In this document: positions 18,085 to 27,127 of the stretch, piece after piece | How positions within the stretch are numbered: position 1 is the stretch's first letter | Layout of the letters: each line of letters begins with the position of its first letter | Source of the DNA: Henriciella litoralis | GTDB lineage: Bacteria > Pseudomonadota > Alphaproteobacteria > Caulobacterales > Hyphomonadaceae | Direction of reading: 5' to 3' | DNA length: 64,000 nt | NCBI RefSeq assembly: GCF_002088935.1 | Contig: NZ_NCSS01000006.1 | Location: forward strand, 2,946,407-3,010,406 | The notes under the pieces: model-generated | Database searches by the model: none | What the model was told of the DNA's origin: nothing | The model's input: only the letters and a program-made list of their open reading frames with translations | Position numbers and translations under genes: made by a program

Positions 18085-18135
18085 GGCTGTATGATGATTA
18101 CATTCCGTAAACGGCTCAATCGGAGTAGGGTAACG

Positions 18136-19050
18136 CTAAGACAACAATTCGAGCCCAGCCTTTTCCAGCCCTTGGCGGACGAGATCGATAATTCCGCGCA
18201 CGACTGGAAAGTGAGCTGCCTCATCGGTGACGGCGACTGAGCAGGCTGAATGATATCGGCGAGGCAGCGGCAGGGTCACGAAGCGTCCGGACTGAAGATC
18301 AGACCGAAAGACGAGCTGGGAGGCGAGGGCGACAAAGTCCATCTCTTCGACCAGCCTGTGTGCACATTCCATATCCGACGTTCTGACGGTTGTGAGGATT
18401 TGTTCGGCCCCAGCGGGCAGGCCTTCTGAAAAGTACGGCGCGTAAGTCTTGTAACGAACGGTCGAAACATGAGGATAATTCAGACTGTCTTGCCAGGTGA
18501 TGTTTGCGATTTTGGTCAAGGGATGGTCGGCGCGAACGATTGAGGAGCCAGGCTCATCCACAAGCGGCAGCACGCGCATGTCGGGGAAGTCCAGCAGGGG
18601 GCTGAAGTGTCCGACGACAAGATCGAGTTGGCGTGAAATCAGTCTGTCATACAGTTCGTCAGAGGCAAGCACGTCGACGTCGAGATGCAGGTTGGGAAAG
18701 CGGGTCAGAATTTTCGTGACCAGTTCCGGCATCAGCAATGCCTTCGCGCCGGGCCCGATGCCCATTCGAACGCGGCCGACTTCTCCGCCGGCAAGAAGTT
18801 CGACTTCTCGGGCGAGCTGATCCGACCAGCGCAGAATTTCGCGGGCACGCGCGCTTATGTGCGTTGCAAATATCGTTGGTGTTGCCGACCCTCCGCGCCC
18901 GCGTTGAAAGAGGACCTGACCGAGCTGATCCTCAAGACGAGCGAGAGTCTTGCTCAGTGTCGGCTGTGAAACGCCAAGTGTCTGCGCCGCCTTGCCAATG
19001 CTGCCACGCTCACAGATTTCCGCGACAAGGCGCAGGTGATGAAGATCCAT
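18136..19050 (-). CDS. LysR-family transcriptional regulator
   Basis: A 304-residue LysR protein. The ATG at 19050 (MDLHHLRLVAEICERGSIGK) is preferred because the HTH starts at residue 4, as in the family; the longer reading adds 27 residues of non-conserved sequence. The HTH has SQPTLSKTLARLEDQLG, and the C-terminal effector domain is complete. It is separated by 327 bp from a divergent TonB receptor and may control it as well as the LeuCD operon. A dyad with T-N11-A spacing lies 50 bp upstream. Confidence 0.9.
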   Translation of the reverse strand: MDLHHLRLVAEICERGSIGKAAQTLGVSQPTLSKTLARLEDQLGQVLFQRGRGGSATPTIFATHISARAREILRWSDQLAREVELLAGGEVGRVRMGIGPGAKALLMPELVTKILTRFPNLHLDVDVLASDELYDRLISRQLDLVVGHFSPLLDFPDMRVLPLVDEPGSSIVRADHPLTKIANITWQDSLNYPHVSTVRYKTYAPYFSEGLPAGAEQILTTVRTSDMECAHRLVEEMDFVALASQLVFRSDLQSGRFVTLPLPRRYHSACSVAVTDEAAHFPVVRGIIDLVRQGLEKAGLELLS

Positions 19051-19377
19051 TTCGCGGTCTCGCAATCCAGGGCCGTTCAAAGCCGAAATTCTCAAAAAGC
19101 ATAGACTAAGGCTATGTCCCCACGCAATCATCTTCTGTTTCGGAATATCGGTGGCTCGACAATACTCACATCAACCGGCGAACAGAGACCGGATGACAGG
19201 GAGGGGTTTGTGCTTGTTAAAAGTGCACCTTCGACATCTGTGAATCGTGACCTCCCGAACGTTGCCTGTCTTTGACAGACCAGGCGGCAGCATCTGCGCT
19301 GTGAGCTTGTCGGCTCGAAATTTGGAGAAGTGCGCCAGACCCCACCATCAATAAAATGGCGCCATGCGGAGGAAGCA
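19051..19377. other. Divergent promoter region, LysR / TonB receptor
   Basis: This 327-bp spacer has no gene. It holds the dyad CATAG-N7-CTATG at 19100-19116, which contains a LysR-type T-N11-A box. Closer to the receptor is the GTCTTTGACAGAC inverted repeat, and GGAGGAAG lies directly before the proposed TTG start. Confidence 0.6.
19100..19116. promoter_or_regulatory. Candidate LysR operator (dyad with T-N11-A)
   Basis: CATAG, seven bases, CTATG form a perfect 5-bp inverted repeat centred about 58 bp upstream of the LysR ATG. LysR-type regulators generally bind T-N11-A dyads in divergent promoters, which this fits. Function is inferred from position and shape only. Confidence 0.4.
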
Positions 19378-21645
19378 TTGAGAGAATCAAAGTGGAAGAG
19401 AGCGATACTCGTAGGGATCGCGACATCTATGGCTGGTGCAACCGGCGCGGTCCACGCGCAGGAGGCTGATCAGGATACGGAGCAATCGCGCACCCTGGAG
19501 ACAGTGACCATTACGGCGACCAAGCGTGAAGAAAACCTTCAGGACGTGCCGATCTCGATCTCGGCGTTCAGCGAAGCACAGATCGAAGCGACCGGCTCAC
19601 AGAACCTGCAGGACCTGGCCAACTCCATTCCGAACCTCGTCTATCCTTCAAGCCGTGAAGGCGGCGGCGCCGATATCTCGATCCGGGGCGTTTTTCAGCA
19701 GGCCCAGCCGTTGCAGATCGGCTTTGACAATGGCTACGGCGTCTATCTGGACGGCGTCTATATGGGCAAGCATTTCTCGGTCAATCAGGATCTCGGCGAG
19801 ATTGAGCGCGTCGAAGTCTTGCGGGGGCCGCAAGGAACACTTTTCGGAAAGAACACGATCGCAGGCGCGCTCAACATTGTGTCCAAACGGCCCGACAATG
19901 AATTCGGGGGACAGGTCTCTGCCGAAATCGGCAATTACGATCTGAGACGTGTCAGGGCGAGCGTCAATGTCCCGATCGTTGAAGACAAACTCGCTTTCCG
20001 TCTGGCGCTGTCGGGTACCGAACGCGATGGGTATGTAAAGAACAAGACCCTGGGGGTAGATCTCGCCAATATTGATGACTTCAACGGTCGCCTCCTGGTC
20101 GGCTACACGCCAACGCCCAATACAGGTGTGTATCTCTCAGTCGATCATCGCCACTCCGTTTCACGCCACTACGAGGCGGAGAACGCGGATATTGGCTTCA
20201 CCAATTACACCGGAGATGATGAGCCATTCACAGTGTATCGCGACTTCGTCGATCGAAATGATCTACAGACATTTGGTACATCGCTGACGGTCGAGCACGA
20301 GTTCGAGAACGGATTCTCGTTGACTTCGATTACGGGCTATCGCGACGACAAGATCAATGCGCCGAGAGACGTCGATGGATCAGACTTTGGCGGCTACAAC
20401 CGCAACAAGATGGTGGTCGGGCAAAATCTGTTCACCCAGGAACTGCGTCTGGCATCGCCTGAGTATGATCGCTTCGATTATGTGGCTGGTCTGTATTACT
20501 TCAAGCAGGCCAACAGCCGTGATGAAGTTGCAGAGGTTCTGCCGACCTGGATTCCGGCGCTCGTTGGCTTTGCGAATTTCCAGTATGATGTCGATGTCGA
20601 AAGTTATGCGGCATTCTTTCACTCAAACTTCCGTGTCACCGACGATTTCACACTGTTTGGTGGCTTGCGTTACACAGATGAAACAAAGGAACTGGAAGCG
20701 CTGCAGACCTCTGATCCGGCGGCGATCCTGCCAGCTTTTGGTGTGCCATTCGGCCAGGCGGATATCGATGAGGATATCCAGGATAGCGACATCTCATACA
20801 CTGCCGGCCTGCGCTACCAGTTCACCGATGACATTATGGCCTATGGGAGCGTGGCAACCGGCTACAAGTCGGGTGCATTCAATGTCGGCGGTAACATCAC
20901 GACCGGTATTCTTGCCAACGATCTGACCGTCGATCCAGAATCTGTAACCAGCTATGAAGCGGGCATGAAGACCCGCCTGTTCAATGGCATGGTGCAGCTC
21001 AATGGCGCTGTCTTCCTGCTGAACTATGACGACCTTCAGGTTCGTGTCTTCGACCCGACCGTCGGAACGATTGGCACCAATGTCCTGAAAAACGCGGCCA
21101 GCGTCGAATCCAAGGGGTTTGAGCTGGAATTATCCGCGAGACCCACCGACCCGCTGCTTGTGGCCCTCGGCATCGGATATGTCGATTCCACCTACGATTC
21201 CTTTGAGGGTGTGCCGCTCCAGCGTCCCGCTGGCAGCTTTGGCGACGACAATGATGGTGTGATTGACCGGCGAACCGACGCGACTGGCAATCGCGTGCCG
21301 CTCGCCCCGAAATGGACGATCAATGCGGCAGTTGGCTATGATGTCCCGTTGCCTAATCAGGGCCAATGGCGCTCACGCCTTGATTACAACTACAAAAGCG
21401 AACGGTACGGCGCGGACGGCTCCACGAATGATCCGGCAGACCTGCTACCTGGCTACTCGCTTATAAATGTCCGCACGGGGTATGAATCGCCGGACGGAAA
21501 TTACGGCATCTATCTCTGGGCAAAGAATTTGACCGATGAAAGAGAACTGGATGAGACCCGGTATATTCAATTCATCACCAGTAGACTGCAACAGCGCTAC
21601 ATCGAACCGCGAACCTACGGCGTTAGCGTGAACATGAAGTTCTAG
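19378..21645 (+). CDS. TonB-dependent receptor
   Basis: A 755-residue outer-membrane receptor. I favour the TTG at 19378, since GGAGGAAG sits just upstream and the product then begins with a proper signal peptide (MRESKWKRAILVGIATSMAG, cleavage after VHAQ); a GTG at 19330 would add 16 residues. The TonB-box region ETVTITATKREENLQDVP, plug LRGPQGTLFGKNTIAGALN, barrel motif ATGYKSGAFN and terminal Phe (VNMKF) are present. It is divergent from LysR and next to the LeuCD operon, so uptake of the same substrate class is inferred. Confidence 0.92.
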   Translation: MRESKWKRAILVGIATSMAGATGAVHAQEADQDTEQSRTLETVTITATKREENLQDVPISISAFSEAQIEATGSQNLQDLANSIPNLVYPSSREGGGADISIRGVFQQAQPLQIGFDNGYGVYLDGVYMGKHFSVNQDLGEIERVEVLRGPQGTLFGKNTIAGALNIVSKRPDNEFGGQVSAEIGNYDLRRVRASVNVPIVEDKLAFRLALSGTERDGYVKNKTLGVDLANIDDFNGRLLVGYTPTPNTGVYLSVDHRHSVSRHYEAENADIGFTNYTGDDEPFTVYRDFVDRNDLQTFGTSLTVEHEFENGFSLTSITGYRDDKINAPRDVDGSDFGGYNRNKMVVGQNLFTQELRLASPEYDRFDYVAGLYYFKQANSRDEVAEVLPTWIPALVGFANFQYDVDVESYAAFFHSNFRVTDDFTLFGGLRYTDETKELEALQTSDPAAILPAFGVPFGQADIDEDIQDSDISYTAGLRYQFTDDIMAYGSVATGYKSGAFNVGGNITTGILANDLTVDPESVTSYEAGMKTRLFNGMVQLNGAVFLLNYDDLQVRVFDPTVGTIGTNVLKNAASVESKGFELELSARPTDPLLVALGIGYVDSTYDSFEGVPLQRPAGSFGDDNDGVIDRRTDATGNRVPLAPKWTINAAVGYDVPLPNQGQWRSRLDYNYKSERYGADGSTNDPADLLPGYSLINVRTGYESPDGNYGIYLWAKNLTDERELDETRYIQFITSRLQQRYIEPRTYGVSVNMKF

Positions 21646-21725
21646 GTTACAGGCCGATTTCGGAGACGGTCCTCAGAGCAGGTTCGTCTCCGCAAGCTGC
21701 GAAGCCACGCCGGACGACTTTGGCG

Positions 21726-22107
21726 GGTATCGCCAGACAAACGCAAACTCGTCTCTGCTATCTGACGAATAGACCCTCTAAAGCGGCCAGAAGCTGGCGC
21801 CATTCGAGGAGAGCGGCGTCACGTTGTGATTTAAAAGTCTGCCGGCGGTTGATGTGGTGATCGGCGACGACCTCAAGCGGCGAGCCGTAGCGCTTCATCG
21901 CTTTTCGCAGGAGCTTCATAGCTGCTGTTTTGTCTCGAGTTTTGGTGACGTAACTGTCCAGAACGTCGCCTTCGTAACCTACAGCGCGCCAAAGGTAGTG
22001 GGTCTTGCCATTGATCTTCACAAACACCTCATCGAGGTGCCATCGCCAGTGGCGGGCGATTTGGGGAAATCCGAGATCTGGTCTTCAAATCAGGGACTGT
22101 GTGGCGG
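21726..22107 (-). mobile_element. IS6-family element, truncated and internally deleted (remnant 3)
   Basis: One end survives as a degraded GGTATCGCCAGACAAACGCA (21726 on). The minus-strand reading runs PDLGFPQIARHWRWHLDE, VFVKINGKTHYLWRAV, then KTRDKTAAMKLLRKAMKRYG and EVVAD. It then jumps over the rest of the DDE core to HINRRQTFKSQRDAALLEWR and stops near 21758. The N-terminal third and the other terminal repeat are missing; the far side is the 64-bp block shared with two other loci. This relic fills most of the 579-bp space between the TonB receptor and the MDR gene. The remaining sequence to 22224 shows nothing I recognise. Confidence 0.85.
22044..22107. repeat. 64-bp IS-associated block, copy 2
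   Basis: It is nearly identical to the blocks at 5530 and 57817. Here its left edge continues into transposase coding sequence (minus-strand IARHWRW, then HLDE), whereas its right edge lacks the GGTGTTGTCAGA end that follows the other two copies. Confidence 0.7.
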
Positions 22108-22224
22108 ACATCGAAGGAGAATCTTCGAACGTCCTTTTCCAAACTCTATCAGACTGGAACACGCAACTTCAAGCACTTGATCTCGATGGAGGGCCGGACG
22201 CATGACCAGCCCGACACAAGATTA

Positions 22225-23148
22225 TCAGTCTGTCCAATCAGCAAAAATAAAGCCCAAGCGCCCCGCGCCTGTCCGCCCCCCGGGGACGACCACCAGCTTT
22301 CCTTTGGGCAACCCTGTTTTCTCGAGCTCGACGATGGTCGGAATTGCTTCGGACAGCGGCACGATCCGGCCGATGTCAGGGATGAGTTGGCCTCTTTCGC
22401 ATGCAATGGTGACGCTGGTGAGTGTTTCCAGGGTCGGGTTGCCGAATACCAGGCTGTGCCGCGACGAGAGCAGACTGCCGATTATCTTGGCCATTGTCGG
22501 GACGATATGCAGCGATCGGCCACGCCGCTTGAGCATCACGCTACATTGGCTGAGCGACAATTTTCCCGCAGTATCGAACACCACGTCAAAGCGCTTCCGG
22601 TATCGCGCGAAGTCGAACTCATGGTAATCGACAACCTCGCTCACGCCCAAAGCCAGAGCTTCCTCGCGCCCGGCCGCGCTGCAACTCCCGGTGATCCCCG
22701 CCCCGTTCATGAGGGCGATCTGCACCGCGGCACGGCCAACGCCGCCCAGGCACCCGGCGATGAACACCGATTGGCCCGCGCTCACCTGCGCCTTCTGCAC
22801 CATCCCGGTCCATGCGGTCACGGCGACCAACGTCAATGCAGCCGCCTGCTCGAACGAAATCGCCAGCGGCTTGAGGGCGGTATTCTTCTCCTCTGCAATC
22901 ACTGACTCGGCGAAGGCGCCTGGACCGACGGCACCGACGATCCCGGCGAAATCATGGCCCAGCCCGCGCGGAAACCGGGACCCGGAGAGCATCTTCATTT
23001 CGCCGCGACGAATCTTCCAATCCATTGGGTTGGCAGCAGCTGCCCTGACTTGCACGCGGATCTGGTCGGGCCCGGGCTCTGGCTGGGCGACATCTTCGAG
23101 CTGCAGCTCTTCGGGGCCGCCAAAGCGATGATATTGAACGCGCTTCAT
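22225..23148 (-). CDS. NADP-dependent zinc-free MDR oxidoreductase
   Basis: A 307-residue quinone-oxidoreductase-like medium-chain reductase. The N-terminus MKRVQYHRFGGPEELQLEDV and GLGHDFAGIVGAVGPG belong to the GroES-like domain. The cofactor domain has FIAGCLGGVGRAAVQIAL (AxxGxVG-like). No zinc-ligand cysteine cluster is seen. It lies 44 bp downstream of a small membrane-protein gene on the same strand, and both are divergent from an AraC regulator, the typical arrangement for an AraC-controlled stress or solvent-response reductase. Substrate unknown. Confidence 0.9.
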   Translation of the reverse strand: MKRVQYHRFGGPEELQLEDVAQPEPGPDQIRVQVRAAAANPMDWKIRRGEMKMLSGSRFPRGLGHDFAGIVGAVGPGAFAESVIAEEKNTALKPLAISFEQAAALTLVAVTAWTGMVQKAQVSAGQSVFIAGCLGGVGRAAVQIALMNGAGITGSCSAAGREEALALGVSEVVDYHEFDFARYRKRFDVVFDTAGKLSLSQCSVMLKRRGRSLHIVPTMAKIIGSLLSSRHSLVFGNPTLETLTSVTIACERGQLIPDIGRIVPLSEAIPTIVELEKTGLPKGKLVVVPGGRTGAGRLGFIFADWTD

Positions 23149-23192
23149 GAGGTTAGCTCAGTTTAAAATGCTGGGTGATCACAAGCGGGCGG

Positions 23193-23564
23193 TCAACTTC
23201 CGCTCCACCATTGCCAAATGAAAGCCGCTGACAGCACCGCCTCGCCCACGACCGAGCGGAAGATGCCGGCACCGGCGCGTCGCGACAGGAATTCGAATAG
23301 CCCCATTGACGCAAGAACCGCGACCGCACCGGCCATGACCAGACACATCGCTGAGCGGAAATCCGAGGGAGCCGCATTGCGTCCCAACAGAAAGATCACG
23401 GCGAGGCCGAGATAGATCACGCCCAGCCGGCGAAAGAGGATGAGGGCGCCAGCGGTGACCTCAACATCCCACTCCTTGAGGACGCCTGCGCCCGCGAAGA
23501 TGAAGCGCAACCCCAGAAGGCACGCAGCGCCCGCCGTGATGTACGCCAATATTTGAAAACTCAT
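23193..23564 (-). CDS. Small integral membrane protein, four predicted helices
   Basis: A 123-residue hydrophobic protein with four membrane segments: ILAYITAGAACLLGLRFIFA, a central VIYLGLAVIFLLG, AMCLVMAGAVAVLASMGLF and VVGEAVLSAAFIW. Topology and length resemble small DUF4345-type membrane proteins, but I cannot place it firmly. GGAAGA precedes the ATG. It is first in a two-gene unit with the MDR reductase and is divergent from the AraC gene 116 bp away. Confidence 0.7.
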   Translation of the reverse strand: MSFQILAYITAGAACLLGLRFIFAGAGVLKEWDVEVTAGALILFRRLGVIYLGLAVIFLLGRNAAPSDFRSAMCLVMAGAVAVLASMGLFEFLSRRAGAGIFRSVVGEAVLSAAFIWQWWSGS

Positions 23565-23680
23565 TGTCGATCTTCCTAATCAGGCACCGAGGTCACAGGC
23601 ACTATTTGGCATGATCATGGATGATTGTTTTTGGACGATCTATGCTCCATCATCCGTTTTTCGTTGGAGATCGTCCAGCT

Positions 23681-24598
23681 ATGGATCCGCTATCCGATGT
23701 CCTCGCTCTATTGGAACCAAGAAGCTACCGTGTCGGTGGCTTCGAGGCGGGCGGCAATTGGTCGATCCGTTTCGGCGCCTATGACGATGCGATCAAATGC
23801 TACGCCCTGTCCGCAGGCAGCTGTTGGATCACGGTCGAAGAGGCAGGTCCGCCTTTGCTGCTTGAGGAAGGCGACTGCTTCCTGTTGCCGCACGGCCGGC
23901 CGTTCCAGGTTGCGAGTGATCCGACCCTGCCGGCCGAGGATTACCGGCCTTATTTCGTGGGCTCCCCCGAAGGGGCGGTTGTCAGGTTGAACGGCGGCGG
24001 CGGGGTCACGGTGCTCGGCAGCCATTTCCAGTTCGCCGGGGCGCACTCAGAGATGTTGCTCGGGCTGCTGCCGCCGATTGTCCACCTGCACAGCAAGACC
24101 GATCGCGTGAGTTTACGCTGGGCCTTTGATCGGATGCGCCAGGAACTGGCGGTGGCCCAGCCGGGTAGCGTCCTGATCGCACAGCACCTCGCCCACATGA
24201 TCTTCGTCCAAGCGTTGCGCCTTTATTTGGGCGAAGGCACCGACGCCGGGTGGTTGTCTGCGCTCTCTGACAGGCAGATCGGGGCGGCGATTGCCGCAAT
24301 CCATCGTGAACCGGCGCGGCGCTGGACAGTAGAAACACTTGCCGCCGAAATCGGCATGTCGCGATCCAGTTTCGCGGCGCGCTTTAAACAATTTGTGGGC
24401 GAAGGACCGATCGAATATCTCACCCGCTGGCGAATGCTGCTCGCCGGCCGTAGCCTGTCGCGCGGCGACGCCATCGGCGCCGTCGCCCGCTCGCTCGGGT
24501 ATGAATCAGAAAGCGCGTTCAGCACTGCCTACAAGCGCGTAGTCGGCAGCACGCCGCGCCGGCACATGCGCCAAGCAACAGTTGGGCGCCGTAGCTGA
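23681..24598 (+). CDS. AraC-family regulator with N-terminal cupin domain
   Basis: A 305-residue regulator. The start at 23681 (MDPLSDVLALLEPRSY) matches the usual N-terminus of cupin-AraC proteins; an ATG at 23621 is in frame but adds non-conserved residues. The cupin part contains GDCFLLPHGRPFQVASDP. The C-terminal double HTH has WTVETLAAEIGMSRSSFAAR and the conserved GAVARSLGYESESAFSTAYK. It is divergent from the membrane-protein/MDR pair, which it probably activates; the ligand is unknown. Confidence 0.9.
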   Translation: MDPLSDVLALLEPRSYRVGGFEAGGNWSIRFGAYDDAIKCYALSAGSCWITVEEAGPPLLLEEGDCFLLPHGRPFQVASDPTLPAEDYRPYFVGSPEGAVVRLNGGGGVTVLGSHFQFAGAHSEMLLGLLPPIVHLHSKTDRVSLRWAFDRMRQELAVAQPGSVLIAQHLAHMIFVQALRLYLGEGTDAGWLSALSDRQIGAAIAAIHREPARRWTVETLAAEIGMSRSSFAARFKQFVGEGPIEYLTRWRMLLAGRSLSRGDAIGAVARSLGYESESAFSTAYKRVVGSTPRRHMRQATVGRRS

Positions 24599-24618
24599 GG
24601 CTGCATGCAGAATAGAAT

Positions 24619-24650
24619 GGCGGTGTTGTCAGTCTCGCGCGAAGCGGGTC
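24619..24650. mobile_element. Probable solo IS6-type end
   Basis: GGCGGTGTTGTCAG is identical to the start of the other IS6-type ends in this window and is followed by a diverged match (GCGAAGCGGGTCTC against GCAAACTCGTCTC). No transposase sequence is attached. It lies in the short space between the AraC gene and the kinase stop, a cluster border. Confidence 0.5.
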
Positions 24651-24710
24651 TCCCGGTGCATCGATCTTCCGGGCCTTCAGGCCAGAGCCTCATAGCCGCT
24701 AGCCTCGCGC

Positions 24711-27050
24711 CTAACTTTCTTCCAGTTGTGCGGTGACAATGCCGATCAGATCCGGGCGGCTGCCGTCTTCGGTCAATACGGCCAGCGACTGCTCGAAGTC
24801 GGCTCTCGCGCCCTCGCTGTCGCCCGCGGCCAGTTTCGTCTGGCCGAGCTTCAGGAGGTACTGTCCCTTGATGACCGGCACGTCGTCGATCAGGCCCTGA
24901 TTGCGCGCCACGGTCTCCTCGATCATGGCGAAGGCGGCCTCTGTCTCGCGCTTGCGGGCGAGCGAGCGGGCGATGTCCAGTTCGGTGTAAAACAAGATGT
25001 CACTGTTCTCGACATCATATTTGCGGAACAAGTCCGCCGCTGTCTCGAAGGCGGCGATGGCGCCATCCTGGTCGCCTTGCTCGGTCATCGCCATCGCGCC
25101 CATGCGGTAGGCCAGGCCAAGGTCTACGCTGGGGCCGACCTCACTTTCGAGATAAGCGATCAGCCGGTCATTCAGAGCCATGGCGTTTTCATAGTCCTTC
25201 GAGCGAAGGTACTGGCCCACCAGGTTGTTCAGAAGGGTAGAATCCTTGACCTCCTGCGGCCCGCGCACCTGGCTGTTCACCTCCAAAGCGCTTTCCAGCA
25301 TAGCGATGGTGCGCGGCCGGGTGTCGAGCATAATAGACCAATAGCTGGCGAACTCGTTGAGATAGACGTAGCGAATGCGCCGCTCATCCGTGGAGAGATC
25401 GAAACTGGCGGTCAGAGCGATGACCTCGTCCACCACCGCGTCCATGGTCTCAACATCACCGTCGATCTCGGCGAGCTGCCCGCGCGCGACGAGCAGATCC
25501 TCGGCGTAGAAATCAGGATCCTTCTGCATCAGCGTGATCGAGCGAACCAGCGCGGCCCGCGCGCCTTCATAGTCTCCTGTGAAGGTGGAGAAGGTGCCAT
25601 AGTAGAGCAGCATGATGGACGAGACGGGCGTTACCACGTCCGGATTGTCCGCCTGCGGCTGCAGCGCCTTCAATAGTAGGCGCAGGTCGCCGCGCTGCTC
25701 GCTGAGCTGCGCGAGCGCAAACAGGCGCGGCCCGGCAAGGTCCGGCACGTCGGTGAAGCGCGATGCCTCGGTTTCAATCTCCTGCTCGATAAGGGAAGGG
25801 ATTGTGGTGCTGGCTTCGCCGGTGGATTCTGTTGCGCGCACGATGATGGTGCGCAGCGTGTTGCGGCCCGCCTGGGCGCGCAGGCTCGCAGCCTGCGATC
25901 GCTTGAAGGCAAGGTCGCGCTCTTTCAGCGCGTCCTGCGCGTGCAGCATCATGGTCGTCGTGCCCACAACCCCAAGAGCAAGCGCGGCGACCAGGCCGAT
26001 GCCGAGCAGGGCGCCGACAGGGTACTTGGCGACGAACCGGCTAATCCGGTAGCCCGCCCCGCCACCACGCGCCTCGACTGGCTCCTTCCAGAGAAAGCGT
26101 TCGATGTCGCCAGGCAGCGCGCCCGCCGAGGCGTATCGCGCGGCGGGATCGTCAGCGAGCGTGCGGGCCAGGATCGCCTGAAGATCGCGGGGCAGCGCCC
26201 CTTTTTTCACGACAGCAGAGGCGCCGTTTCTGGCTGGCGGCTCTCCCGTCAGCAGCTCGTGCAGCGTCGCGCCGAGGCCGAACACGTCGCTCGCCACGGA
26301 CGCCGCCTCCCCGGCAAGCTGTTCCGGCGCGGCATAGGCCAGCGTCATCGGCGCGCGCACTGAACCGCTGAGTTCGTCGACCAGGCCCGCCACGCCGAAA
26401 TCGATCACCTTCACCACGCCTTCGCGCGTGACCATGATGTTGGATGGCTTGATGTCACGGTGCAGGACCAGCCGGCCATGCGCGTGCGAGAGCGCTTCGC
26501 ACACCTTCAGGAAAGCAGTCAGCACCGCTTCCCGCGACAGCCCTTCGCGGGCGGCATGCCCGGCCAGCGTCTCGCCCTCGATCATCTCCATCACGAGAAA
26601 GGGCGTGCCGTCCTCGGCGACCCCGCCATCGATAAGGCGCGCGATATTGGGGTGTTCCAGCCGGGCGAGCACCTGACGCTCACGGCTGAAATGCTCGAAC
26701 GCTTCGCGGTCGGCATGCGCGATGCGCTTCAAGGCACCGGTCTGGCTGTAATGACCATCCGCGCGCTCCACGCGGTAGACTTCGCCCATTCCACCCGCGC
26801 CCAGGAAGGCCTCGACGCGCCAGTTGCCGATCATGTCACCCGGCGAGAGCAGGACCAGTCCGGTCGGTGTCGCCCCGCCGGTCTCAAAAAAGCCGGTCGA
26901 ACGCGTATGAGAGGTCAAAAGCCGGTTCAGCCTGTCGCGCTGTGCAACCGTAAGTTCCGCGCTTGCAATGGCGTCAGCCTGTTCCGCCGGGGGCAATTCC
27001 ACCACCTGCGAGAAAACCTCGGCGACCTTCGACCAGTCCTGATGCTGCAT
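24711..27050 (-). CDS. Transmembrane serine/threonine protein kinase with C-terminal TPR-like region
   Basis: A 779-residue kinase starting at ATG 27050 (MQHQDWSKVAEVFSQVVEL); the in-frame extension upstream is not conserved-looking. The kinase domain spans about residues 75-320: glycine loop GAGGMGEV (84-91), Lys108, HRD (197-199), DFG (217-219) and APEQ (241-244), so all catalytic residues are present. One transmembrane segment is at 346-369. The following ~400 residues are helical and TPR-like, in the periplasm by topology. It is last in an operon with an ECF sigma factor and a secreted protein, a known genomic association for Hanks-type kinases. Confidence 0.9.
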   Translation of the reverse strand: MQHQDWSKVAEVFSQVVELPPAEQADAIASAELTVAQRDRLNRLLTSHTRSTGFFETGGATPTGLVLLSPGDMIGNWRVEAFLGAGGMGEVYRVERADGHYSQTGALKRIAHADREAFEHFSRERQVLARLEHPNIARLIDGGVAEDGTPFLVMEMIEGETLAGHAAREGLSREAVLTAFLKVCEALSHAHGRLVLHRDIKPSNIMVTREGVVKVIDFGVAGLVDELSGSVRAPMTLAYAAPEQLAGEAASVASDVFGLGATLHELLTGEPPARNGASAVVKKGALPRDLQAILARTLADDPAARYASAGALPGDIERFLWKEPVEARGGGAGYRISRFVAKYPVGALLGIGLVAALALGVVGTTTMMLHAQDALKERDLAFKRSQAASLRAQAGRNTLRTIIVRATESTGEASTTIPSLIEQEIETEASRFTDVPDLAGPRLFALAQLSEQRGDLRLLLKALQPQADNPDVVTPVSSIMLLYYGTFSTFTGDYEGARAALVRSITLMQKDPDFYAEDLLVARGQLAEIDGDVETMDAVVDEVIALTASFDLSTDERRIRYVYLNEFASYWSIMLDTRPRTIAMLESALEVNSQVRGPQEVKDSTLLNNLVGQYLRSKDYENAMALNDRLIAYLESEVGPSVDLGLAYRMGAMAMTEQGDQDGAIAAFETAADLFRKYDVENSDILFYTELDIARSLARKRETEAAFAMIEETVARNQGLIDDVPVIKGQYLLKLGQTKLAAGDSEGARADFEQSLAVLTEDGSRPDLIGIVTAQLEES

Positions 27051-27127
27051 CCTTGCACCTTCACCTTTCCTGTCTTGAAGCTCGGCTCGCAAAACGCGAT
27101 CGCACAATCCGTGAGCTAGGCGTTGCC

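Noticed and set aside
22099..22905. 268-codon plus-strand ORF
   Set aside because: Opposite the MDR reductase with its intact Rossmann motif; no similarity to known proteins.
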